NCBI RefSeq assembly: GCF_017776525.1
Contig: NZ_JACVEW010000017.1
Span: forward strand, 20,437-84,436
Length of the DNA stretch: 64,000 nt
From: Marinobacterium alkalitolerans
Lineage (GTDB): Bacteria; Pseudomonadota; Gammaproteobacteria; Pseudomonadales; Balneatricaceae
Direction of reading: 5' to 3'
The position numbers and the translations under genes were made by a program. Numbering within the stretch: position 1 is the stretch's first letter; every line of letters begins with the position of its first letter. Below the pieces are notes generated by a model, which did not search any database, was not told the origin of the DNA, and worked only from the letters and a program-made list of their open reading frames with translations. Positions 36,786 through 45,739 of the stretch are shown piece by piece.

Positions 36786-38513
36786 TTATACGGATATAAG
36801 TGCTGCCTCAGACTTTGAAGCATCCACGTAGGCATGGGCTACAGGAACCAGCACATCCACACTGACCCCTTCATTGGTCGTCAGCGTCAACTCCGCCTGC
36901 AAGAACTCCGCACGTTCGCGTATCGCCAGCAGACCAAACCCACCCTGATCCGATTGCGGCTTTTCCAGCACGGCCTCCCCGCCCTGTCCATCATCCGCAA
37001 TGGTCAGCCTCAGCCCTTCAAGTTCGTCCTTGAGCCGTATCATGACGTAGGTGCCCTTGGCGTACTTGATCACATTGGACAGCGCTTCCTGAGCGATGCG
37101 GTACAGATTGGACGTCACCTCCGGACATACGGGGCGCGTCTGGTCAATATCGATTTCAACGGCGTAGTCCATTTGCTCAAGAATACTGACAGCCGGCAAG
37201 CCTCGCAGGCCGGCTTCAAGCCCGAAATCACTCAACTCGTAAGGGCGCAGGGTGCGTATACGGTGGTACACGTTATCGTAAATGGTATTCACCAGGCTGA
37301 TGGCCTGATCCAGATTCACATCCGAGCGCTCTGGCATCTCGTCACGCAATAACTGCAGGTTCATTTTTACGGCCACCAGTAACTGAGCCATATCGTCATG
37401 CAGCTCATTGGACAGGCGCTTGCGTTCGTTCTCCTGTGCCTTGATCAAGTGCTGGAGGATACTGCGCTTTTCGATAATGCTTGCCGACAGTTCCTTGTTG
37501 ACCGCCTCAAGTTCATGTTCCCGCTCCTTAAGACAGCGCACGATTTCAAGCACCTCACGGCCTATCTGGTAGAACTCCAGCACATTGGTCTCGGGCCAGC
37601 GGGTTTCTCTGTCCCGGTTGGCAAGGCGGGTAAATCGGATCAATTGCTGCAACTGGCGATCGACGGATGACGACAGCCAGAAGGCAACCAGCATGGAGGC
37701 CAGCAGCGCCAGCAACACCCCATACACCAGCGTGGAGCTCAAGCCCTCACGCAGTGCCGGCTGGCTGTTGTCATTCAACTGCAACCGCAACGACACCTCC
37801 TCACCCAGCGCAGTCAGTCCCGGTGAGAGTGCTTCGATATGTGCCCCGTCCCCATCCGAACCATCGACCTGAAGCCGGGTCAGGGTCTGCCCATTGAGTC
37901 TCAACTGAAGTGATTGCAGGGGATCGGATGAAGATACCAGGCTGTTGAGCAGGTAGCGGTTCTGTGCCAGCCGAACCCCCATCATCAGCTGCCCAACCAC
38001 TTTGCCACTGCCCGGCATATCCAGTGGAACCGAATAGACTGCAAGGGTTTCATCTTTTACGCGCAGAATTGACCAGCCCTGATAGCTGATCCCCTGATGT
38101 ACCTCGACCAGGCTTTGGCAGGACTCAGGGCTCAGCTCGGGGACATAGGTACGGGACAGGTGGCACTGCGCCCTGTCCGGAAATGCAAACAGCGCGAAGT
38201 CGTAATGGATATTTTCGTAACCTTCCTCCCAACGGCTCAGACTGCGCTGAAAGGCCTCGGTGTTGCCGTCATACAGCATACCAATGCGTGTCGTGTCGGC
38301 ACTGACCGCCTGCGCCTCGGCCTCAACCTGTTTGAGATAGTCACGCAGACGCTCTTCATAGCGCAGCGCAAGTCCCCGGCCGTACTCTTCCGACTGCTGA
38401 TCAATGACCTCGCTGGCCTGCATGAAAGTCGTCACGGAGAAAACAGCCAGCAGTACCAGCGACAGCAGCAACAGCAGGAAAAACGTCAATGTTCTGAAAC
38501 GAAGGTGACTCAT
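36786..38513 (-). CDS. NarX-type histidine kinase coupled to the LuxP-like protein
   Basis: 575 residues. TM1 is about 8-30, a large periplasmic domain about 31-258, and TM2 about 259-281. A HAMP-like and coiled-coil region (about 282-360) leads to a HisKA_3 helix with H372 (LSNELHDDMAQLLVAVKMNLQLL). The HATPase carries NLYRIAQEALSNVIKYAK, IADDGQGG and GGFGLLAIRERAEFLQAEL. Unlike Vibrio LuxQ there is no HisKA/receiver hybrid architecture. The start overlaps the LuxP-like gene stop as ATGA, so the two proteins almost certainly work as a receptor pair. No response regulator is adjacent; the nearest is the NarL-type regulator at 31535. Confidence 0.9.
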   Translation of the reverse strand: MSHLRFRTLTFFLLLLLSLVLLAVFSVTTFMQASEVIDQQSEEYGRGLALRYEERLRDYLKQVEAEAQAVSADTTRIGMLYDGNTEAFQRSLSRWEEGYENIHYDFALFAFPDRAQCHLSRTYVPELSPESCQSLVEVHQGISYQGWSILRVKDETLAVYSVPLDMPGSGKVVGQLMMGVRLAQNRYLLNSLVSSSDPLQSLQLRLNGQTLTRLQVDGSDGDGAHIEALSPGLTALGEEVSLRLQLNDNSQPALREGLSSTLVYGVLLALLASMLVAFWLSSSVDRQLQQLIRFTRLANRDRETRWPETNVLEFYQIGREVLEIVRCLKEREHELEAVNKELSASIIEKRSILQHLIKAQENERKRLSNELHDDMAQLLVAVKMNLQLLRDEMPERSDVNLDQAISLVNTIYDNVYHRIRTLRPYELSDFGLEAGLRGLPAVSILEQMDYAVEIDIDQTRPVCPEVTSNLYRIAQEALSNVIKYAKGTYVMIRLKDELEGLRLTIADDGQGGEAVLEKPQSDQGGFGLLAIRERAEFLQAELTLTTNEGVSVDVLVPVAHAYVDASKSEAALISV

Positions 38514-39604
38514 TCTACGGCCCGCCCGGACGAAGCCCGTCGTGACAGACGAACGTAACGTTCAATCTGCGCATCTGTCATGCTGCGATCCAGAACAACA
38601 AAGGTGCCAGAATAGATCTGTGGCACCGGTCGATCCTCCAGATCCCGTTTGATCGCTTCAGCCATGGCAATGGCACTGTCGTCATTCATTCGCATCAGCA
38701 CCACATCCAGGCGGCCACGGCGCAACTCGTCAACTTCCTCAGGCCCTCCGCCCCAGCCGTTCACGGACGGCGGCTGCTCGGGCTTGGTGAGCGTCAGCGC
38801 ATCGAGAACCCCCAGTGCCACATCGGTAGAACAGGCATAGATGTAGTCCAGCCCCGGGTGCTCCTCAAGCAACCTGCGTGCCGCCTGCTTGCCGCCCTCA
38901 CGGCTGGAGTCGGTATAGTAACTGGCGACCAGACGGTGGCGCCGGTCCACTGACTGGACAAACCCGGTCCCCCGCATCTGGCTGACCACACCACGGTTGC
39001 GGAACAGGACGGCGTATTGACTCTCGCCGGCAAACTCCCCGGAGAAGTATGCAGCCAGTTTCTGAGCCCCCTCAACATGGTCGAAGCCGGCATACAGGAA
39101 GGGCTGGCGGTCACCCCAGGATTTAAGAGGCGTGGTGATGTTCTGCAGGATCAGCTTGGTGTCATGGTTGAGCATGAGGCGCTCAATGATCATTTTCTGC
39201 TGCACTGAGTCCAGCGTATAGACCAGATAGTCGGGCTCCCACTCCAACAGCTCTCGAATCTGCGCGACCTGCTCATCGAGTTCCGTGCTTGGAGCGGTAT
39301 ACCGCGCCTGCAGCTCAAACCGTATTCCCAATTGCTGCAACCGGGTTCGGAATGCGGCTTCGTTATCAACCCAGTAGCTGGAAGACTGATTGGATGGGTA
39401 CACCAGACCGATTCGGACCGGCTCGGGCTGCTTTTGATCCAGTGGTTGCGGCTTGTCCCTTACAGCGCTGGACAGCTCGGCCAGCCATGCCCGCTGCTCA
39501 GGGTGAGCCTGATAGAACTCGGAGTGCCCCCAGTAATCGCTGACGCTGGCAGCCTGCGCCATCACACTGAAAAAGCACAAAAGGATCACACCCAGTCGAC
39601 ACAT
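38510..39604 (-). CDS. luxP: LuxP-like autoinducer-2-binding periplasmic protein
   Basis: 364 residues with a signal peptide (cleavage near AQA-A18/19). It is a type I periplasmic binding protein clearly homologous to Vibrio LuxP, for example VSDYWGHSEFYQAHPEQR, KLILQNITTPL, YIYACSTDVALG, NGWGGG and RMNDDSAIAMAEAIKRDLED. The AI-2 contact residues known in LuxP are kept: Q73, S75, W78, N155, R211, T260/D261, W284 and R305. R211 and R305 correspond to the two arginines that hold the borate diester. AAGGA lies 8 bases before the ATG. It lies 41 bp after the TauE gene and is coupled to the kinase gene downstream. Confidence 0.9.
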   Translation of the reverse strand: MCRLGVILLCFFSVMAQAASVSDYWGHSEFYQAHPEQRAWLAELSSAVRDKPQPLDQKQPEPVRIGLVYPSNQSSSYWVDNEAAFRTRLQQLGIRFELQARYTAPSTELDEQVAQIRELLEWEPDYLVYTLDSVQQKMIIERLMLNHDTKLILQNITTPLKSWGDRQPFLYAGFDHVEGAQKLAAYFSGEFAGESQYAVLFRNRGVVSQMRGTGFVQSVDRRHRLVASYYTDSSREGGKQAARRLLEEHPGLDYIYACSTDVALGVLDALTLTKPEQPPSVNGWGGGPEEVDELRRGRLDVVLMRMNDDSAIAMAEAIKRDLEDRPVPQIYSGTFVVLDRSMTDAQIERYVRLSRRASSGRAVE

Positions 39605-39645
39605 ATCCGTATTCCTTGTCTGTCATGAATGGCAGGCGTCCGCTG

Positions 39646-40398
39646 CTATCCGCTTTTTAACAGAAAAATCAGGGCCATCACCAGCCCTGTCGCAATCACA
39701 AAGCGCTTGACCCAGAGCACAGGCAGTTTGCGCGCCAGAGCCGCCCCCTGATATCCACCGGCCGTGGCAGCCACCATCATCACCAGCGCCTCAGCCCACA
39801 TCACCTTACCGGCGATTGCAAAGGCGATAACGGAAATCAGGGAGATGATAAACGATACCCAATTCTTGAGCCCGTTCATCAGCAGCATATTGCTCATGCC
39901 CGCCGCTGCAAACATGGCCAGCAACATAATGCCCAACCCACCATTAAAGTAGCCGCCATAGACCGCCACGACAAACAGCCCCGGCAGCAGTGGCATGGGG
40001 TGGGCACTCTTGCGAAACCGCTCCAGCAGGGTCTGACCAAAGGCAAACATCAGTGTCGCGAACAGGAGCAACAGGGGTACGATCTGCGAAAAAACCTCGC
40101 CGGGCGTAACCAGCAGCAAGCCTCCACCCAGCAGGCCACCCGCCAGCCCAACGGCTGACATCCGTACATGTTCACGACGACTGAGCGTCTCAAGCTCTCG
40201 ACGAAAACCGGCAGCACCGCCCAGATACCCCGGTAACACGGCCACCGCACTGGTGGCATTGGCCGTAACCGGCGGAACACCCACCCACACCAGTGCAGGA
40301 AAGGTCAAAAATGAGCCGCCACCGGCAATGGCGTTCAAAACCCCGGCCAGGTAGCCCGCCAGTACCAGCAGTCCCCACTCCAGCAATGTGACTTCCAT
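39646..40398 (-). CDS. TauE/SafE-family membrane permease
   Basis: 250 residues with about eight hydrophobic helices. The first repeat LVLAGYLAGVLNAIAGGGSFLTFPALVWVGVPPVTANATSAVAVLPG and the second repeat GYFNGGLGIMLLAMFAAAG...MNGLKNWVSF are characteristic of TauE/SafE (DUF81). Such proteins are thought to export sulphite, sulphoacetate or other small organic anions. The gene starts 10 bp after the uvrB stop codon and lies upstream of luxP, so all three may share one transcript. Confidence 0.9.
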   Translation of the reverse strand: MEVTLLEWGLLVLAGYLAGVLNAIAGGGSFLTFPALVWVGVPPVTANATSAVAVLPGYLGGAAGFRRELETLSRREHVRMSAVGLAGGLLGGGLLLVTPGEVFSQIVPLLLLFATLMFAFGQTLLERFRKSAHPMPLLPGLFVVAVYGGYFNGGLGIMLLAMFAAAGMSNMLLMNGLKNWVSFIISLISVIAFAIAGKVMWAEALVMMVAATAGGYQGAALARKLPVLWVKRFVIATGLVMALIFLLKSG

Positions 40399-40408
40399 AC
40401 CCTTTTTC

Positions 40409-42421
40409 CTAGGCGCTGTGTTTCAGGCGCTCCAGCTCATCCCGTATGGCCGCTGCCTTTTCAAATTCAAGGTTGCGTGCCGCCTCGTACATTTCATCTT
40501 CCAGCCGAACCATCATTCTGGCCTGTTCAGCCGGGCTCAGCTTGGCAGTATCCACTTGATACTCGACTTCAGGCTCCGCCACCTTGCGTGTACCGCCACG
40601 GCCTCGCTTGCCGGGCACCTGCTGCGCGCCTTCCATGATATCCGCGACCGATTTGCGGATACCTCGCGGGGTAATGCCGTGTTCAGCATTGAAGGCCAGC
40701 TGCTTCTCGCGTCGCCGCTCCGTCTCATCCATTGCCCGCTGCATGGAACCGGTGATGCGGTCCGCGTAGAGGATGGCACGGCCACGTTCGTTACGCGCCG
40801 CTCGACCAATGGTCTGAATCATGGACGTTTCCGAGCGCAGGAAGCCTTCCTTGTCCGCATCAAGAATAGCCACCAGTGCTACTTCAGGCATATCAATACC
40901 TTCGCGCAGCAGGTTGATCCCCACCAGCACATCAAACTCGCCGATACGCAGGTCTCGAATAATCTCTACGCGCTCCACGGTATCAATGTCGGAGTGAAGG
41001 TAACGTACCTTGATATCATGCTCTGCCAGATATTCAGTCAGGTCTTCCGCCATACGCTTGGTGAGTACCGTGACGACAACACGTTCCTTGTGCGCTATGA
41101 CACGGTGGATTTCACTCAGCAGGTCATCGACCTGGGTACTGGCCGGACGCACTTCAACCACCGGATCGACCAGACCCGTTGGCCGCACCACCTGCTCAAC
41201 CACCTGCTGAGCATGTTCGGCTTCGTATTTCCCCGGTGTCGCTGACACAAAGATCATCTGAGGGGAAATGCGCTCCCATTCCTCAAACTTCATGGGACGG
41301 TTATCCAGCGCAGAGGGCAGGCGAAAGCCATACTCGACCAGTGTTTCCTTGCGCGAGCGGTCCCCGCGATACATGGCACCGATCTGCGGTACTGTCACAT
41401 GTGACTCGTCAATCACCAGCAGCGCATTGTCGGGCAGGTAGTCAAACAGGGTCGGTGGCGCCTGGCCGGGATCACGCCCGGACAGATAGCGTGAATAGTT
41501 CTCGATCCCCGAGCAGTACCCCAGCTCAAGAATCATCTCGATATCGTACAGGGTGCGCTGCTCAAGCCGCTGGGCTTCAACCAGCTTGTTATTGTCTTTC
41601 AACTGCTTGAGACGCTGTTGTAGCTCCACCTTGATGTGTTCGGTTGCCTCCAGCAGCGTTTCTCTGGGGGTCACATAGTGCGTCTTGGGGTAGATCGTTG
41701 CCCGCGGCACCTTGCGCAGCACCTCGCCTGTGAGCGGGTCAAACCATGCAATCTGATCCACCTCATCCCCGAACAGCTCGATCCGGATGGCATCCTTGTC
41801 CGATTCGGCCGGATACACATCGATCACATCACCACGCACGCGGTAGGTACCACGGTGGAACTCGATATCGTTGCGGGTGTACTGGAGCTCTGCCAGACGC
41901 CGCAGCAGGTCACGCTGGTCAATCACATCGCCACGATCCAGGTGCAGCATCATCGAGAGGTAGGACTGAGGATCCCCCAAACCGTATATCGCCGAAACCG
42001 TTGCGACGATGATGGCATCATCCCGCTCCAGCAACGCTTTTGTAGCCGACAGTCGCATCTGTTCAATATGGTCATTGATGGACGCATCCTTCTCGATGAA
42101 GGTATCCGAAGAAGGCACGTACGCTTCCGGCTGGTAGTAGTCGTAGTAGGAGACAAAGTACTCAACCGCATTGTCCGGGAAGAATTCCTTGAACTCACCA
42201 TAAAGCTGGGCGGCCAGTGTCTTGTTGTGGGCCATGATAATGGTGGGTCGCTGCACGGCAGCCACCACATTGGCCACGGTAAAGGTTTTGCCCGAGCCTG
42301 TTACCCCCAGCAGCGTTTGCGCTGCCAGACCCGATTCCAGACCGTCCACAAGGCTATCAATTGCCTTGGGCTGATCACCCGCCGGCTCGAATGCTGACTG
42401 GACCTTGAACCTTTGCTTCAT
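40409..42421 (-). CDS. uvrB: Excinuclease ABC subunit B
   Basis: 670 residues from the ATG of [11 protein letters not shown], with AGAGGA 5 bases upstream; the longer open frame lacks family similarity. Helicase motifs include [16 protein letters not shown], the beta-hairpin [42 protein letters not shown] and QTIGRAARN. The C-terminal UVR motif ([23 protein letters not shown]) binds UvrC. It loads on damaged DNA during nucleotide excision repair. No LexA box of the CTGT-N8-ACAG type was seen upstream. Confidence 0.98.
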   Translation of the reverse strand: MKQRFKVQSAFEPAGDQPKAIDSLVDGLESGLAAQTLLGVTGSGKTFTVANVVAAVQRPTIIMAHNKTLAAQLYGEFKEFFPDNAVEYFVSYYDYYQPEAYVPSSDTFIEKDASINDHIEQMRLSATKALLERDDAIIVATVSAIYGLGDPQSYLSMMLHLDRGDVIDQRDLLRRLAELQYTRNDIEFHRGTYRVRGDVIDVYPAESDKDAIRIELFGDEVDQIAWFDPLTGEVLRKVPRATIYPKTHYVTPRETLLEATEHIKVELQQRLKQLKDNNKLVEAQRLEQRTLYDIEMILELGYCSGIENYSRYLSGRDPGQAPPTLFDYLPDNALLVIDESHVTVPQIGAMYRGDRSRKETLVEYGFRLPSALDNRPMKFEEWERISPQMIFVSATPGKYEAEHAQQVVEQVVRPTGLVDPVVEVRPASTQVDDLLSEIHRVIAHKERVVVTVLTKRMAEDLTEYLAEHDIKVRYLHSDIDTVERVEIIRDLRIGEFDVLVGINLLREGIDMPEVALVAILDADKEGFLRSETSMIQTIGRAARNERGRAILYADRITGSMQRAMDETERRREKQLAFNAEHGITPRGIRKSVADIMEGAQQVPGKRGRGGTRKVAEPEVEYQVDTAKLSPAEQARMMVRLEDEMYEAARNLEFEKAAAIRDELERLKHSA

Positions 42422-42448
42422 GTATTCCTCTCCGACAATGGACCGGTG

Positions 42449-42477
42449 AGTATACGCCTTATCGGCTCCGGTATTAA
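42449..42477 (-). promoter_or_regulatory. Candidate sigma-70 promoter of uvrB
   Basis: On the minus strand TTAATA (42477-42472), a 17-base spacer and TATACT (42454-42449). It would start transcription about 20 bases before the uvrB ATG. Confidence 0.5.
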
Positions 42478-42513
42478 ACCGACTGCCGTTCAGGCCCCGT
42501 GATTGCAGCTTTT

Positions 42514-42542
42514 TTGCCAGCAAGCGTTCAGCCGCGTACAGT
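42514..42542 (+). promoter_or_regulatory. Candidate sigma-70 promoter of the aminotransferase
   Basis: TTGCCA (42514-42519), a 17-base spacer and TACAGT (42537-42542). The -35 has one mismatch and the -10 has two. It lies 74 bp before the likely GTG start. Confidence 0.45.
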
Positions 42543-42615
42543 AATGATGTATGCTCTTCTAGCTATGCATTGAAGGATACCTTGCACCGAATATAGAGAG
42601 GACCAAGGCTTGGAC

Positions 42616-43797
42616 GTGCAACTTTCCAACCGCGTGAACAGTATTAAACCCTCACCCACACTGGCCGTGACCAACCGGGCCGCAGAACTGCGCGCAGCCG
42701 GTAACGACATTATTGGCCTGGGTGCCGGTGAGCCCGATTTCGACACCCCGGAGCACATCAAGGCTGCGGCAACCAAGGCTATTCAGGACGGTTTCACCAA
42801 ATACACCGCCGTGGATGGTACCCCCGCCCTCAAGAAGGCGATTATTCAAAAGTTCGAACGCGAGAACGGTTTCAAGTACGAACCCAACCAGATTCTGGTT
42901 TCCAGCGGCGGCAAGCAAAGCTTCTTCAACCTGGCACTGGCACTGCTGAACCCGGGTGACGAGGTCGTAATTCCGGCCCCCTACTGGGTGTCTTACCCCG
43001 ATATGGTTCTGGTTGCCGAAGGGAAGCCGGTTATTCTGCCCACGACTCAGGAGCAGCGCTTCAAGATCACCCCTGAGCAGCTGGACGAAGCCATCAACGA
43101 GAAGACACGACTGGTCGTGCTGAACAGCCCGTCCAACCCGTCCGGTGTGGCATACACGCTGGACGAGCTGAAGGCCATCGGCGAGGTACTGCGGAAATAC
43201 CCGGATATCATCATTGCCACCGATGATATGTACGAGCACATCCTGTTCACGGAAGCACCTTTCTGCAACATCGTTAATGCCTGCCCGGATCTGCAGGACC
43301 GCACCATGGTGCTTAATGGTGTCTCCAAGGCCTATTCCATGACCGGCTGGCGCATTGGCTATGCGGCAGGCCCGGCCAAGCTGATTGGCGCCATGAAGAA
43401 GATCCAGTCTCAGAGCACCTCCAACCCGAACTCCATCGCTCAGGTGGCGGCTCAGGCAGCACTGGAAGGTCCTCAGGAGTGCATCGAGCTGATGGTGAGC
43501 GCATTCCGTCAGCGTCATGATTTTGTTGTCAACGCCATGAACGAAATCGACGGTGTTGAGTGCATCCGTGCCGACGGTACCTTCTATGCATTCCCCAACT
43601 TCCAGAAAGTGATCGACTCACGCCCCGAGTTCGATGACGACATTGCACTGGCCGAGTTCCTGCTGAAGGAAGCCGGTGTTGCTCTGGTACCCGGCTCTGC
43701 TTTCGGCGCGCCCGGCAACATGCGACTCTCGTTTGCCACCAGCCTCAGCGTGCTGGAAAACGCAACTGACCGTATCAAGGCTGCACTGAGCCGCTGA
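42616..43797 (+). CDS. Aspartate/aromatic aminotransferase (class I, PLP)
   Basis: About 393 residues. The family start is MQLSxRVxxIKPSPTLAVT, so the GTG at 42616, with AAGG 7 bases upstream, is preferred over the TTG at 42610. PLP-enzyme landmarks are GAGEPDFDTPEHIK, VLVSSGGKQSFFN, NSPSNPSG, DDMYEHI, the Schiff-base lysine in NGVSKAYSMTGWRIGYAAGP, and the C-terminal MRLSFATS arginine. This type I-gamma class (as in Thermus AspAT) transfers the amino group of aspartate and, in some members, prephenate. It ends at a strong terminator. Confidence 0.93.
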   Translation: MQLSNRVNSIKPSPTLAVTNRAAELRAAGNDIIGLGAGEPDFDTPEHIKAAATKAIQDGFTKYTAVDGTPALKKAIIQKFERENGFKYEPNQILVSSGGKQSFFNLALALLNPGDEVVIPAPYWVSYPDMVLVAEGKPVILPTTQEQRFKITPEQLDEAINEKTRLVVLNSPSNPSGVAYTLDELKAIGEVLRKYPDIIIATDDMYEHILFTEAPFCNIVNACPDLQDRTMVLNGVSKAYSMTGWRIGYAAGPAKLIGAMKKIQSQSTSNPNSIAQVAAQAALEGPQECIELMVSAFRQRHDFVVNAMNEIDGVECIRADGTFYAFPNFQKVIDSRPEFDDDIALAEFLLKEAGVALVPGSAFGAPGNMRLSFATSLSVLENATDRIKAALSR

Positions 43798-43802
43798 TAC
43801 TC

Positions 43803-43835
43803 AAAACGCCCTGGCCTGTGCCGGGGCGTTTTGTT
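43803..43835 (+). terminator. Rho-independent terminator of the aminotransferase gene
   Basis: A stem of about 13 bp (AAAACGCCCTGGC with GCCGGGGCGTTTT, one wobble, 4-base loop) followed by TGTTT. It lies 5 bp after the stop codon. Confidence 0.85.
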
Positions 43836-43865
43836 TCCACCCTCTGTTAATGCTCCGAGCCGCTC

Positions 43866-45014
43866 ATGAAGACGACTGCCCTCACACGATTGCTTGAGCA
43901 TGCACCCACGCCGGTCGCACTGATCAAGGACAACACACTCAAATGGCACAACCTTGGCTGGCGCCAGCTTGCGGACAAGGACCAGTCAGCACTGCTGAAC
44001 TGGGCAAGTAACGCGGCATCTCCCTGCACTCTGCTGGCTGGGCAGGTATTTGCCCGCACAACGGAAGACAACACCTGCCTGATCATGCAGGCGCCTCCGC
44101 TGGATGAGCCGCTGAGACAACAGGTGACACAACCGTTATTACAGGCGCTTCAGGAAGGTCAGGACCCCTTTCATGTTCTGCCTGAAGTACTGTCCAGGCT
44201 GCTGGGACGCACCCATGTTACCGGCAGCAAACTGTCCGGCAACCACGCATTGAACCGGGTCGGTCGTTTCGAGACAGGTCATTACCGGGCACCGGAAACA
44301 CTGCCACTGGAATCTGACCCGATTGCAGCCAGGCTTTATACAGGTGACCGCCTGTCTGCTTACGTCGAACCGGATGAGAGCGGTCCCATCGCCTGCCGGG
44401 TTGACGCTTCACACGGCCACCCCCTGGGCCACTTCACGCTGATGGCACCGGATAAGCATGCCAAATCACCGCTGGAGTGCCTGCTGGTTCTGCAGGCATG
44501 CGCGCAGCTGATTGCCGCCTGGCATGACCGCCCCGAGGCCCGACAGGAAGCATCCAGCAAATTGCCGACCGACAGACTCACCGGCCTGGCAACCCGAGAC
44601 GCGCTGGATCAGCAGCTCAAGTATTGTGAGCGTCGCTTTACCGGCCAGTCACAGGACTTTCTGCTGGCCATGATTGACATCGACAACCTGTCCGCGATCA
44701 ACCAGAGCCTTGGCCAGCGTGCAGGCGACGAGGTATTGAAGTCCTTCGCAGGCCAGCTCCGGCATATCTGCCGCCCAACTGACCACCTGTTTCGCTTTGG
44801 TGGTGATGAATTTGTCATTCTCTTCCACCATGACGACCTGTCTCCACCGTTGGCCGACAGGCTCGAAAAGGTCAATCGCAAAATGAGCCGGCATCTGGAC
44901 CGCCCCTTTGAGTCTCGCTTTGGCTCCGCAGCCCTGAGCGAAGCACGAGGCAGTGGCGATGAGCTGCTGCTGCTCGCCGACCAGCGGTTGAGAAAGGCGA
45001 AAAGCGGCAACTGA
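43866..45014 (+). CDS. Diguanylate cyclase (GGDEF) with N-terminal sensory region
   Basis: 382 residues. The first 75 resemble a PAS domain (LLEHAPTPVALIKDNTLKWHN). Residues 95-215 may be GAF-like, but no ligand motif is recognised. The GGDEF domain starts near TDRLTGLATRDALDQQL. It has an intact FGGDEF (312-316) and an inhibitory RxxD site, RPTD at 303-306, five residues before it. The protein therefore should make cyclic-di-GMP and be product-inhibited. No transmembrane segment is seen, so it is probably cytosolic. Confidence 0.9.
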   Translation: MKTTALTRLLEHAPTPVALIKDNTLKWHNLGWRQLADKDQSALLNWASNAASPCTLLAGQVFARTTEDNTCLIMQAPPLDEPLRQQVTQPLLQALQEGQDPFHVLPEVLSRLLGRTHVTGSKLSGNHALNRVGRFETGHYRAPETLPLESDPIAARLYTGDRLSAYVEPDESGPIACRVDASHGHPLGHFTLMAPDKHAKSPLECLLVLQACAQLIAAWHDRPEARQEASSKLPTDRLTGLATRDALDQQLKYCERRFTGQSQDFLLAMIDIDNLSAINQSLGQRAGDEVLKSFAGQLRHICRPTDHLFRFGGDEFVILFHHDDLSPPLADRLEKVNRKMSRHLDRPFESRFGSAALSEARGSGDELLLLADQRLRKAKSGN

Positions 45015-45046
45015 CCGTTGCCAATATCGCCCCATAAAGTTATTGA

Positions 45047-45079
45047 ACTGACCAGTCTAAAGTCTCACAATAGAGACTT
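45047..45079. promoter_or_regulatory. Candidate TetR operator(s) overlapping the efflux-operon promoter
   Basis: Two dyads lie 22-54 bp before the TetR gene: AAGTCTCACAATAGAGACTT (45060-45079; perfect 7-bp arms) and ACTGACCAGT (45047-45056; 4-bp arms). A plausible promoter, TTGAAC-N17-CACAAT, overlaps both. Autoregulation by the adjacent TetR protein is the simplest reading. Confidence 0.55.
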
Positions 45080-45100
45080 AATAGAACGATTGGTTTAATT

Positions 45101-45739
45101 ATGACTCGAGGGCGACCTCCCACACACAGTCGTGAGTTTCTGCTGGAAAAAGGCCACGCCCTGTTCCAGCGGTACGGCTATCACGGCACCAGCCTGAGCA
45201 TGATTCTGGACGCCTGCGATGTCTCCAGAGGCTCCTTCTACAACTACTTTGGTGGCAAGGAACCCTTCGCCATTGAAGTGGTTGAACACTACCAGGCGCT
45301 GGAAATGGACCGCTGGGCACATGAATTTGCCCAACTCAAGGGACTGCATGCACACAAGATCAAGTCCATGATGCTTAAACTGCTGGAAGAATTTGATCAG
45401 GAGCATGAGCGCCTGGGCTGTCTGCTCGCCAATCTCGCCGGTGAAATGTCGCTGGCATCCCCCGAGTTCCGTGCCGCCATTCAACGCTCTATTGCCCGAA
45501 TTACCGCCATGATCGAACAGGATATGGCGGTGTGTCAGCAGGAAGGCAGTGTCCGGTGCGATCTGTCACCGACACAACTGGCCACCATGGTTTGGGATTA
45601 CTGGCAAGGCGCCTTGCTTCGCATGCGAACGGAAGACAGCCTGGAACCGCTCTATCACGCCGTCGAGATGTTGTGGGAGCACCTGCTCCCGCCATCAACA
45701 TCACTCAATCTGGAAGAAGCCCCCAAGAGAACAGCATGA
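45101..45739 (+). CDS. TetR/AcrR-family regulator of the RND efflux operon
   Basis: 212 residues. The N-terminal helix-turn-helix reads EKGHALFQRYGYHGTSLSMILDACDVSRGSFYNYFGGKEPF, a standard TetR DNA-binding domain. The ligand-binding domain (about 75-200) contains CLLANLAGEMSLASPEFRAAI and WDYWQGALLRMR, close to the NemR/AcuR group. Its stop codon overlaps the adaptor start as ATGA, so the repressor is the first gene of the efflux operon. It probably senses an electrophile or toxic ligand and represses the operon. The ligand is unknown. Confidence 0.9.
   Translation: MTRGRPPTHSREFLLEKGHALFQRYGYHGTSLSMILDACDVSRGSFYNYFGGKEPFAIEVVEHYQALEMDRWAHEFAQLKGLHAHKIKSMMLKLLEEFDQEHERLGCLLANLAGEMSLASPEFRAAIQRSIARITAMIEQDMAVCQQEGSVRCDLSPTQLATMVWDYWQGALLRMRTEDSLEPLYHAVEMLWEHLLPPSTSLNLEEAPKRTA

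Noticed and set aside
42422..42609. A LexA (SOS) box upstream of uvrB
   Set aside because: No CTGT-N8-ACAG-like sequence was found; the nearest (ACTGTACGCGGC) lacks the second half.
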